DNA from: Azadirachta indica
Lineage: Eukaryota > Streptophyta > Magnoliopsida > Sapindales > Meliaceae
Length of the DNA stretch: 64,000 nucleotides
Reading direction: 5' to 3'
NCBI GenBank assembly: GCA_022749755.1
Contig: CM040450.1
Location: 3,276,913-3,340,912, forward strand
Of the stretch, positions 50,550 to 63,000 are shown in pieces. Position 1 is the first letter of the stretch, and every line of letters starts with the position of its first letter. The notes under the pieces were generated by a model. It saw only the letters and a program-made list of their open reading frames with translations. It had not been told where the DNA came from and ran no database searches. Position numbers and translations under genes: made by a program.

Positions 50550-51177
50550 TGGCCATGGCGATAGTGCCTGGCCTTTAGGCTGCTTGGGTTTGGTTGCATT
50601 CCTAATTTTCTGATATAGTTGATGCCGAAGGTGTCCCCGTTTCTTTTAGTCCAATAATTTGAACTTCCCTTTCCGACGGTATGATCCTAAAAGTTCGGAA
50701 TTGAGAATTTTTCTTCCAGATATCGGTCATTACTGCAATGAGACGGAAAGTTCTTGTTTCCAACTTCTAATAGCAAACCCATTTAGAATCACACAAAAAA
50801 CTGAAAGTACCAACTTTAACGCTTGAATACCAGATCAGTTGGAATTAACGGAATTCAAATCAGATACATACGCAAAGCTAATAGAATGTTCAGGGATTTT
50901 GTCGAGTACATAGCACACTGCTGGTAGAAAGCAAGATAACCGTAACAAAACTTGGTGTTTTCTCCATGAAAAAAGTTCTTCAGAGATGTCCTGTCAAGCA
51001 CTTTTAAGACAAGGACGAAGAGAACGGGCGGAGGTAAAGATGAGATCTTGATGGGCCAAAAATATTTCTTTAATTAAACTCAATTTCTAATTTCAGGACA
51101 GAGATTTCTAGTGACAACCCTGTTTTCCATATGTCTCAGTCTAAAGTTTCCACGCCAGCAAGATACTGTCTCAAAGA

Positions 51178-54100
51178 TTAGTGGCTTGTTGCTAGAGCAG
51201 TCACAAGAAGGCCAAGCACCAAAAATGGCTGGGCGCTAGCCTGAAACACGAATAAAAGACCATGAAACTAGAGTATCTAGGCAAATTTAAGCAGTTTATA
51301 TTCCATAGAATGTATATTCAGTAGATTTCAGTAGATAACAGAATAAATACCTGATATTTAACGTCATACTTTACAGGGTCTTTGAGGAAGTATTGAAACT
51401 GCAGTACACAAATAATCATAGGTTTAGCAGAAAAGTAACAAATCCATTTCAGCAGATATCCAAGTAAAATAATTGCAACAGTTCATCTTGGCGAAGCTCC
51501 ATGAAGCTTAAAATTTCAAGACCTAAAGCAAATTCATCAGGAAAGTGCCAATCACCTGAAAGACAACTTGTGGGATTATCAAGGCTAGTAGAGCTAAGGC
51601 ATAATATGGTTTACCAGCCCCTAGTAGATAACCTGCATTGATGAACCACAAGTAAAATACAGTACTAAGTATATTTTCCAATCAACACCACCTTATCTAC
51701 TGCTATCTTAATATAAGGAAACCAGCCTGATCACTCTCTGGCCAGGAATGCTTTCTTCTACTGTATGCAGAATGCACATTCCCAACTCCCAACAGCTATT
51801 CAAGATAGTTCAATAGCTTTCATGACCAATTTTGGTAGTTCTTTTGCTAGCAGCGGCATTTAACAGGACTAAATCCTGCCGTTAGATGATAGAATTTCAA
51901 GATTAAGACATTTGACGCGAGAATTTTGCATAACAATAGGGCTGAGAGTTGTTGCATGGATCCTAAGTCAACAAAACCCCAGGAGTCAAGTTGATCAAAC
52001 ATTAATTTAGTCAGATAGAGAGGGTAAAAAGTGGCTCAATGGAGGTAATCATTTCAAGAATAAATTTTGAGAAAATGACCATGGTACAAATCTTGTCAAT
52101 GGCCAATTCAGGTCACTTTAGTGCAGCAGGGTAATAGATGAATGACACTTGAATAAGTTGGCTGATATCAGATGTAGGATGTGTACAAAAGTACAAGGTC
52201 TGCATCATTTGTACTTAAACTTCATTCGAGTCAGCAAGCTTCCCAACAAATGGTTTACTAGACTAAGCCTTTTTAATAAGGCTCTAATCTGAAGCCAAAA
52301 TCCATCATATCTCAACAATAACAATATTGTTTAACATGAAACAAATTAGATAGATATGACAATCACAATAAACAAATATTTCTTTTCAGTGGAATATAAT
52401 TGGCAGTGATTAAAGGTACTGTACCAGCCACTGATATCTGAGTTATGTCGATTGCACCAACACAAATCCATTTAGCAGTTTCAGCCCCGAAAGCTACTGG
52501 AAGAGACTGTTCAGGCACCATTGCCACATAGAATGTTACATACATATACATTTTCAGACAGTAAAGAAGATTTACATGGCAGGGCATTTGCGTGACATAT
52601 TATAGATGAAAGGGGCATGGAGGAAACCTGAAGTCCCAGTGCTCTATCTCCTTCTATACTCTTGAAGTCATTTACGATAGCAATACCTAACTGAAATGTG
52701 ATATTGTAAAATTAATTATTAGTACTGGTAGGATCTTGAAATGTGATATTGTAAAATTAATTAATTTGTATTGGTAGGATCTTGCTATACATGATATATA
52801 CCAAGAGATGAAAATCTCACCCCAGCTATGCTGTATAAGAGAGTGAGAACAATTATGTCCGGAGTAAGCGTCCCAAACAAAGCTTGGCCTGCCCACCTAT
52901 TTGGATAAAGATAACACTGTACTTGTCACAAAATGAAGTGAATTTCCATAATCGCTAACAACACATTTAAGAGTATCAAAAAAGGGGAATCAACAGCAAA
53001 CTTGATAGTCCATCCTCCCTAAAAGGTCTTTGACACTATAAAGAAGCAATCAAGATGACCATCCAATTTATCAGATTAAAATGGACAATCTAGAGAAACT
53101 GAAAGATATCCATCTATTGAATTTTGAACTGTGTCCAAAGGTTTTCAACAACTTGGTCCAGCTTATGTAGTTAAATATTTCTATTCTTACCTTCAGAGAA
53201 ACTGAAAGATATCCATGTATTGCAATACATGCATATCTTTCAGTTTCTATGAAGGTAAGAATAGAAATATTTAACTACATAAGCTGGACCAAGTTGTTGA
53301 AAACCTTTGGACACAGTTCAAAATTTTATTGATAAACTTGAATACGACAATTTAAGATGGGAAATCACACCATGGCAAACTTATATAGCTTGCTCCCAAA
53401 GCAAAATTTCCAATCCATCCATTTTGTTTCAGCTGCAATAATATTTGAAGCTTAGTCAAGACATTTCTTCCAACATGAAATACATATCAGAAGGAGAACA
53501 GGAAAGAGAAGTACCTTCAAAGGGGGAGCAGAGTATATGTATGATAGCAAGGATCCACCCAAAGCAAGGTAAAAGACTACTGGGAAGTCATGGCCTGCCT
53601 GTTAAGGAGAAGGATTTATGCAACTGCACTTACTCTTTATATGGTATGGGAAAAATACACATACCACTGATGTCAATTACCTACCCACACGTCTAGTATA
53701 CCAGCTAAGCCAAGGCCTGCTACCAGCAGCACCCAGATCTGGGTAATAACCTGATTGAGTTTCGCAGGGAAAACATGTATGAAAAAGAAAATGAATGCTG
53801 AGGCTTAAAAGTTATAAACCGAAAAAGAAAGAACGTTAGACTACATACATACCTCATTCTCTGATATTGCGCCTGAAGGAATTGGACGATAAGGTTCATT
53901 GATTGCATCAAGCTCTCGATCATACCAATCATTAATTGTCTACAGAGTGAAATGGGCAGCCAAATATATGTTTCATAGTTTGAAGCTCTCATTCAGTCAA
54001 AAAAGGAAATCATAAATTCATTAGCTAAGTACCTGCGTGTATCCGGTGAGACATGGGCCAGACATGATCATACAGACAATTGATTTAGCAACATCCTCAA

Positions 54101-55287
54101 AATTCCAGTGAAAGTTTCCTATAATTTGAATCAAATCATTTCAAAAGCCACTTAGGAGAGACAGAGGCCTAGTTTATTTTGTGTGAAAATCAATAATTAA
54201 TGAGAATCTTTCAGTGTACACCAAGGTGGAACTATAAGGTGAAAATCTTTAAGGCTCTAATATACCAGTGCAAGTGCCAAAGGTATATATAGGAAATGTC
54301 CGTTGAAACTATACTGACAGGAAGGAAGAGGTATTTAAATTTCTTGACAACAGATGATACGATTCTCATATATACAAAGAAGCGTACCAGAAGCAGCAGC
54401 ACCACAAACTATTCCCCAGACGAGTGGAGGCCAAGTAACAGGCTTTGTTAACTGCAGACGGATCTTCCATTTATTCTGCATAATCAAAATCTAATCCAGC
54501 TAAATCTATGACAAATATATTTTTCCGACCAACTTGTTATATAACTAAAAAATTAACAGCTACAAAAATCATTAAAAATTGGTGAAATAATTGTATTTAG
54601 GAATACATGCGTTAAAACAATTCAATTCTGTGCTAAAAAATCATTAAGCTATAGAAATTGTTTTCCAAAACTAAATGCTACTATGTTTAATTATCAAAAA
54701 AATCAAACATAGTACAGTTCAAAGGGCATGAGAATCTGTTCTAAAAATCGCCTATCCATAGACGTATAATAATTTTCATCAGACTCACAGTTTCCCGTGC
54801 AGCTCCCTTAATACCAAGAAGCTGATTAAAGCTCGACCCACTAGCCGCCGGCGCTTTATCTGGTGCCTGTGATTTAACTACAATAATTCATAGACAAAAC
54901 AACAATCAAAAACGTCAAAATCCATACAAACCGAATTCCTTTACAAAACTGAGCTTCATTCTTAACAATTGGATTAAATTCTTAACAGTAAAAACAGCAG
55001 AAATAAAACCTTCGTTTGCATTAGGCTCCTGTGCTCTCACAGTTAATCTCCGCGCTGAAAAATGAACAAACAGTTCAGAGCAAATAATGAGTCCATCTCA
55101 GGCTCAAATTGCATATTTTGATTTATTTCACTTATTCAGCAACCAAACAGAATATTAAGAAATAGCCAGTGGACTTACTTGGAAAGGAAACCGAAACCGG
55201 TGATAAGCCGGGCCGAGTTCGAACTCGATTGTTGGAGTTGATGCTGGATATTCTTGAGGTTAAAACAGTGTTTAGTACGGACGACAT
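51178..55287 (-). CDS. CHLG: Chlorophyll synthase (CHLG/G4), chloroplast
   Basis: Fifteen exons with consistent phase: 55287-55179, 55054-55010, 54877-54789, 54475-54388, 54118-54033, 53939-53853, 53750-53685, 53598-53515, 53432-53371, 52896-52821, 52690-52628, 52506-52425, 51632-51556, 51398-51351 and 51240-51178. They give 374 residues. A Ser/Arg-rich plastid transit peptide (first roughly 45 residues) precedes a UbiA-type prenyltransferase with eight or nine hydrophobic segments. The prenyl-diphosphate/Mg motif NDWYDRELDAINEPYRPIPS and the second Asp motif (DFKSIEGDRALGLQSLPVAF) are intact. The enzyme attaches the phytyl or geranylgeranyl chain to chlorophyllide in thylakoid membranes, the last step of chlorophyll synthesis. 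Intron 9 holds a 206-bp palindrome, and intron 10 a duplicated acceptor region. A Mutator-like element sits about 345 bp upstream of the start. Confidence 0.96.
52692..52782. repeat. 45-bp tandem duplication next to a chlorophyll synthase splice acceptor
   Basis: Two copies of a 45-bp unit (starting tgaaatgtgatattgtaaaa) lie at 52692 and 52737, differing at a few bases. The copy nearest the exon supplies the acceptor CAG of the exon at 52690. In the other copy the same site reads CAAG, so a decoy AG remains. Confidence 0.8.
53120..53325. repeat. 206-bp near-perfect palindrome in a chlorophyll synthase intron
   Basis: The two halves (53120-53222 and 53223-53325) are inverse complements with only about two mismatched pairs, and there is no spacer; the centre is TATTGCAATA. 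A further copy of the inner 21-bp motif (gagaaactgaaagatatcca) stands just outside at 53093. It lies inside intron 9, between exons at 53371 and 52896. The transcript would form a hairpin of about 100 bp. Confidence 0.9.
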
Positions 55288-55621
55288 TGAAAAGACGGAG
55301 ATTTTTCTTTTGTTCTTGCTTTTGCTTTCGGTGGGAAAAGAATCTGAGCTTTGACTTTGTGCAGAGAGGAATTAAGTGAAGTGAAACTGAAAGTAAAGGG
55401 AGATAAGTATATCTGTAGCAGCAAAATACCTTGTAGGAAACTGGGAGAGAAGAGTAGGGAAAATTTACGGTGTGCTGACGTGTAGATTAGAATATTATGT
55501 TTGGATACGCGGTGAGATTTGAATGGTGGCTTTTGGGTTTAATGGACCAGTCGATGATTTTTAGCCTAGGTATTTGTCGAGAGTTTTCGGACCAAGGATG
55601 GATAGTTGCGGATTTTGTAGC

Positions 55622-57098
55622 GTCAGTTTATGGGGAATTAACACATACCTCCCTTCCGGTTTGGAAAACTTACATTTAGATGATAAGTTTGGCTAAAACT
55701 ACACATACCTCCCCTTAACTGTTAATTGAGCATCCAACTTTTTCAAAAGTCCAAAATGCCCCAAATATTTCATTTATAGTACAAGACAAATGTTAAAAGG
55801 TATAGCTCGATTATGATTTATAAACTTTTTATGTGAGGTCTATGTTTACTTATTGCAGTAAACAAACTTTATACTTTAATAAAAAATACTCTTATGTTAC
55901 TATTTATGATAGACATACAAAATAATCAATTCTTACTTGTAACACCTAAAAATATAAACAATTAACCAACATGACCAAAATATATGTTCACTATAACTAC
56001 TTACTAATCTTAAATGTCAACAACAATTCCTCCATCCAAACTGCAATAGTGACCGTTTATATATACAACAACAAAGTTGTTCTAATAGCACAAAAAGCAC
56101 AAACATGGACTCAACTTATTTACTCAATAATATCAAGCTTAAATATTATTCACAAGATACAAAATAAGAAGGTAACAAATTGGAAAATTTAAAATTGCAC
56201 AAAAGCACAAAAAAAAAATTAACAACCTAACTCACTAAACGTCAAGAATTAGCATTAGGTGAAGTTAAGCCAAACTCAATAGCTAGCAAAGCCAAGTACT
56301 CTCTAAAAGCATGTGTAAATAAAAAGGAAAAAAAAACAAACAAAAACACTTAGAAGCACAGATATGCAGATATGCGATAAGGTTACACTATAATCGTCTT
56401 AACGTATGTATTGTTCACCAAATATTCAAAACATCAAGATAATCAATCAAAATAATTACCAAAAATTAAATAATTCACTTGAAATATAAAGCTAACTATT
56501 ACGATGCGAATAAAATGAAGTTAAGATCAATCGAAATGAGTAAAATCTATAAATTCTAATAGCAATATACAATATGTTTGATTTTAACACATACCTGATT
56601 GAAATCTTAAAACCCTAACTTCAACCTTGCTACTGATGTTAAGTTTAGTGATTTCCAGCTCTCAGATTCAAAGTAGTAAAATGACCACATGCACAAGATA
56701 CAAAAATCTCTTTCTCTTCTTGAATAAATATCCAACACAAGAGAAAAGCACGCAAACAGTTCCCTTCACAAATTGACCTTAGCTTCAATCTTGCAAGAAA
56801 AACCTAAGTTACCACTAGTTATGAGACTTTTATTTTTTACATTTCTATTTTAGCTTCAAAGTAAAACCCATTTGTTGATTTTTGCTCTCTCTGCAAGTGT
56901 CTTCGTAACATAACAAATCAAGAGTTAGACGAAAATAGTTAAGCTAGTCAAATATATCAAAATGCTCTTGATTCTAACAATTTTTTAACGGTCAAATAAC
57001 CGTTCAAGAGAGATAAGTATAGATTTAGTCAAATTTATCATTTAAGTGTGAGTTTTCCAAACTTAAAAGACGTATGTATTAATAACCCGTCAGTTTAT
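55622..57098. mobile_element. Mutator-like element 3 upstream of chlorophyll synthase
   Basis: The element spans 55632-57088. It begins GGGGAATTAACACATACC and ends with the inverse of GGGTTATTAATACATACG; the terminal repeats are alignable for about 100 bp (55632-55735 and 56985-57088). Perfect 10-bp duplications GTCAGTTTAT flank it (55622-55631 and 57089-57098). Its interior differs from elements 1 and 2 and lacks a transposase frame. The terminal bases share the GGGnAATTnAyAnATAC pattern with the other two. Confidence 0.87.
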
Positions 57099-60000
57099 AA
57101 ACGAAAGAGTAAATAATTCAACTTTCTTCGAATAACATATACCCAACTTCGAAAAAAAAGTATTGCATTTTTTTCATAAATTTAGACATTTATATTTTAT
57201 AATTTAATTCAGAAAATATTTTGCAATTAAAATTTATTTTCTTTAAAAAATTATTGTAAATTATCAAAGTGAGAATTTAGAACAACATGCACTAAGGAAA
57301 ATTTAATTTATTTATAAATATCATAATATATAATAAAATAATCTATTTCTTTTTTTTTAAAATGTATTAAACTTATTTTATCAAATAATTTTTTTATAAA
57401 ATTTAATTTAATTTGAACCATAAATTTCTTAAGTTGTCTTTAAAAAATTATCAGTTGATATTTTTTATCAAATAGTATTTGATATTTCTGAATAAAATGT
57501 CATTCTTTTGAAAATCGAGATTTTGCAACGTGTGATTGAACAACCATTTTAAGGTGTGAAAATACCTCTTTATTCTGGTTTTAAAATAAGAAATTCCTCG
57601 AAAAATAAAATAAAAAATGACTTTTTATCGAAACAGAGCCGACAAGTTGCTACAGTCTGCTTTGAAAGCCAAATTTCAAGCCCCAGATTCCTAGTCAACG
57701 ATGCATATTCCACTTCGATTTGTGAGTTCGGACACAATTCTAAGGGCATGTAATTGGGCCTGAAAAATTAGTGTGTGAATCCAATCTTCGGCCCCTCCAA
57801 CAAAGCCTGGTTCAGACCTCAAGATTATTTTCTTCATTTCAGTCGTTCATTTTTCTTTCCTTTAAATTATTAATATGAAAAAAAGAATTAAACATTTTCT
57901 CAACTCTCACCCGAGCAGTATTTAAATCTCAAATTTTGTGTACCAACTTAAACAATTGTAATAGTTAAAAATATTTTTTCTAATATTTTTTGGGCATAAA
58001 CTTTAGCTTAAGCCTTAGTCAAAACATAAATGTAATTACCTAAATAAGTACAAATGTCTTCCAATTTTGATTAGTATTTAGTTGCAAAAAAAAATAAATT
58101 AAAAAAAGAAGAGATTATGAAATAATTAATTGTTATGACTATTTTGATTTTATAATGTAGGTTATAATACTTCCATTCGCTAAATATTTGATATTTTCTC
58201 ACATATTTTATAGGTAGTTCTAATTAATATAATATATTTTTGCAAATGATATCAATATGATATATTAAACAAGAGCTTATCAAAGTGTATCGTATACACA
58301 AAGTCAAAATTCATCACAAAAATAATAAATTTTAACATTTTGTCACATTTCATAACTTTGAAACCAGCTTCACGAAGAGCAGCATTTTGTAGCTTGACAT
58401 GGTCAAGAACTATGCCCCTAAAAAAGCAGCATAATACTGACAATCTTGTAGATTGGTGAAATCCTCCGTAAAGAGATTCTGGATTTTATGATTATCTATA
58501 GTGAATAAATAAAGGATTGATGTGATATTAAACTAGTAAAATATTCATTAAATAATTAATTTCAATGTGCTGTGGGGATTCTTAGCAATGTCAATGCTAT
58601 CTATAATTTATTAAGTTGCCCATTACACCCCACTTTTGCGTCATTGCTTTTAATAATTGCTCCAACTTTTAAACTTAATTTATTCGAATCTGCGATATAA
58701 AATTGACAATGTCACAATGACTTGATTTGGGTCCTCTAATTTTCGATCCTTTTTGGGCAACGATAATGCTTTTAATTGAGTTTGGTATATGTCTTTCAAC
58801 TTGGACAATTTGTGATAATTTAAGTTCATTGCTTCATGGGAGTGGAAACAGATTAAAAAGAGACAGAGATTATTCCTTTGGAAGTTGAGATTTGAGAATC
58901 CTCGATGGCAAATTCGACATGCCATATAAACAATTACACTTATAAGTTAAAAATTTTAAAGTTATAATATTGTTTATTATACCTTCAAACTTGTAATTTA
59001 ATCATTTATTTAATTTGAATACCTCTATAAAATAGATATGAACAAAAAAAAAAAAAATTAAAGTAACAACAATAATATTATAATAATTGAGTTAAGTAAT
59101 ATCTCATTTAAAAAAATTATGACTTAAAAATACAATAATATGTGCAGTATAAAAAAATATTTCAATCACATAAACACCCCTTAAAATAGAAGAGAGACTT
59201 ATTCACATTTAATCTGATGCTTGCATGTGTGAATTAAAAGCTGAGCAATAGTAATTTTTATTAGAAAGATTTTTCGAAAAAAAAAAAAGAAAAATCTTTT
59301 ATATTATTCATAATATGTTTACGTTTCTATGTAATTTTATAGAATCATTCACTTTTAACGAATATAAACTACATGACAGAATAAAAGAATTTAGAACGTA
59401 GAATATTAAAATATTAGTAATTGGGCATATTTTCACTTTTATATTCATAAAAGTTTTAACATCACTTTATATATTCATTCAATTTGAATGGATATAAACG
59501 AGATGATGAAATAGAAATATTTATGATGTAGATTATAAAATATCGAAACGATTCGACGTATTTAAATTTTTATATGTGTGGAACTTTTGATACAATTTTA
59601 TAAAATTATTCAAACCAAATGAACATAAATCAGATGATATAACAAAAAGATTTAAAATATAGAATATGAAAATATGATTCCACGCACTTAGATTCTTATA
59701 CACCCACATTCTTGTGGTACTTCATTTTATATTAAAAAGAAATTCATCCATATAATTTTAAAATTTCAAGTGCTAAGTTTTGCGTTTTTAAAAAATCAAG
59801 ATCATGAACTCTTGACGTCAAGATTGAATAGTTATTTAAAAAAAATGTAAAATTTTTAATGTATTCATTATGTTATTATTAACTTTTAAGAGTCGAACAA
59901 ATTTTAATATTTTATTTTTAACAATCTAATCATAACAAATAATAGGAATAAAGGCATATTAAATTGTTTAAGGAAATTCCATATCCTACGAGCCTAACAG

Positions 60001-63000
60001 TACCAGAAATTCCTCATTCTCCATCGCAATCTTTCTGCCAACATTCCTCTGCTTGCTTACAAGGCGAATGTGATTCGAAATCCTCGGCCTTCTGCGCCGT
60101 TCATTTATAAATTAATATGCTGGCTGCTGTCAAAATTAATGTCAGGAAAAAAAAAAATTTTTAAAAAATAATTTTACGGAATTTAATTAATTGCTTATGC
60201 TATAAAAAAAGAATCTGGGTTTGCAAACGCAGTTGTGAGGACTATTTGACAACTGACTTATAAATCTTTTTCATTTTATGTATGTAAGCTTGTTCGGTTC
60301 TGAAGAGCATCGTCAGGCTCAATTTCGATGTAGAGATCTTATTCCCATTTCCTTCCCTATTTCCAATTTTTCGTACCAGTAAAAATTAAAATATATACAA
60401 ATACTCGATATAACATAATAGAATTCATAAAAGAAATTTTTTCCTTAAGAATTACTTTATGGTAAAAGTTTATCGGTAAAAATGAAGGAGGTTGTAAATT
60501 TGGATTTTTGTCTTTATTTTTGTTTTCTTTTTTAAACTGATTACGAACTTAGATTTGATATCTTTAAAAATATATTTCCTCCAAAATCAACCAGGCAAAA
60601 CGATGAAAAGGACTCCAATATTTATAATCTAATTTTTTTTTTTGGATAATAACATCCTTGTCCCTGGTTTTTTAGGTAAAATTTTAAAATAAAAAATATA
60701 ATTTATCTATTTATTTTAAATAAGTCTTTTGAGATCTTTACACTTACTAAAATGACAAAATTATTGTCATGACACTAAATCTTGGAGCATGCAAATTTTA
60801 ACTCTAATCGTATTTTACTTATTTCAATAAAATCTCCCTAATAAGGTAATACATATTATCTTTTAGTAAAAAATTTGTCAAAATTTAAATGTTGAAGTAC
60901 TGTGGAACTTATATTTTCATTAGTTTGAAAGTAGAATTCAAACTATATTATAATAGATAATAAACCTTGACTATAATACGATATAATGAAAATTTTTGGT
61001 AGTCCTATCTAAGATATTAGTACCCTGGAAAAAATAATAGTAATAAAGGTCTAGGACTTATTTGATACAAATAAAAATATTATGTTTTCACTTGAAAATC
61101 ATAAAAACTCATTAACCCAAATGCTATAATCCTATATACTTTTTCCCCCACTCACTAAATTACCTGAACTATATTTAAATATCATTAAAATCCAGAGACA
61201 AAATACGAGTAAAATTTGTCATCTTCCAAGAGCTCTTTTGCCCGTTAAACAATTATAATATAAAACTCCAAACAGGGTACTGAGAAGTGGAAAACACATC
61301 ACACTTTGTTGTAAAAATCACAGGGATAAAGACTAAAGAGATGAGCAAATTTGGTTTGTCTTTTCTTGCTGCAGCAAGTTTTCATTATTACAAAATGGTC
61401 CACGTAGTTTTGTTCTGCTCTCTTCATATAAATGGGATATCTAGCTGTTGCAAGTACCAACCAGTTAGGATTTTGCTTTCTTTATTTACAGGAATTTTTG
61501 GTGATAAGTTCTATCGTGGTCCATGGACTCTGTTCAATCGTACGGTTGCAATTTTGCCAGATATATGCGTATCACGACAAGCCCTACCCGATCGGATGTT
61601 TCATCATATTTTATGATCAATCACGTGATTAGGCCCTTGTTTTTCAATTTTTTTGGCTTTTACCACAACCGACTTCCAATACAAATTCGATAAAATTTTA
61701 TTGGACCCACGTTAATTTCAATTGACTTTCAACGTAATTTTTCTTTTTTTAATTTAAATAACTACAAAATAGATTGGTTAGAACTTAGGTTCCAAGTGAC
61801 AATCTCCACGTTAATTAATAATAATAATAAAAATAAAAATAAAAATAAAATTATGTGATTGACGTTAATAATCTAGAAAAAGAATCCTTAAGAAGAATCG
61901 GGTGGATTTGATAATTAGTCCCTTCACCTCTTCAAACGAATATTCCATCAAATTATACGCCCTTCGTAAAATCGAAAAAAGAAAAAAGAAATGGGATTGT
62001 TGCCTGATTTCAGAAGCAAAACGTTGTATTGTTGTTATTGACATATACATAGAGATACGAATGCGATGTAAGGTTGGTGCGCATCGTGAAGAGCATATTA
62101 CTCAAATGTAGCAAGACATTCCACAAATGGATCCCACATTCTCCACTACTTCTAACTACGCACCAACGCATATTCTTAATTAGCTTAATCCTTCACGTCT
62201 CTTGCTGCTTGTCCCTTCAGATAAAGCCCACTTACCCACTCCCCGATGACTTTGTGCTCCTAATCTCGCAAATCAAATATGACTTTTGGATTTTTCTGGA
62301 GATTGAGAAATGGGGTTTCTTAAGTTAGGGTTTTTCAATTTCTCGCCTTACTTTTGGTTGACATAAATTTCTACTAACAACTCATTTTTGCATATATAGA
62401 ATTTCAAACTAATATTAAAAAAGAAAAACATTTGTAACTGCTCATTTGCGATAAGATATAAATCTAAAAGGGATCTTCATCAAATTTGATATTACTAAAC
62501 ACTTATATATTATCCATTTAAAATTGAAGTAGAAGCAAATTTTTATTGGAGAATATTGTGCTCTAGATTAACACGGGACTTTTTTTTCTTAATACTTAAT
62601 TTATTGAATTTATTTATTTTAAATAATTAAGTATATTTGTTTTTAATTTAATACAAATTTTAAAACACTTTTTGTAAAAAATCAAACTTCTTTTTAGTTG
62701 CATATAGTTAAAAAAAAAAAAAAAGAAAAATGCTACCTAATTTTTCGTAAAGGATTATTTGTTTTTTCACTCATAGTTTATATCAAGTTATTTTGCAGTA
62801 TAACAATATAACAATCATGATAATTTTAAAATTATAACATCTCAATACTAACAAAATTAATACAGATAGGAGACTTCTCTTTCTTTTGAAAAATTTTAAA
62901 AAAGCACTTAATTTAATTTGTATGATTATGTTAAATGCTTTAATAGATAATATTCTATGAAATTTTAACGAATTAATTTAGCTAAAGTAATGTTTAAATT

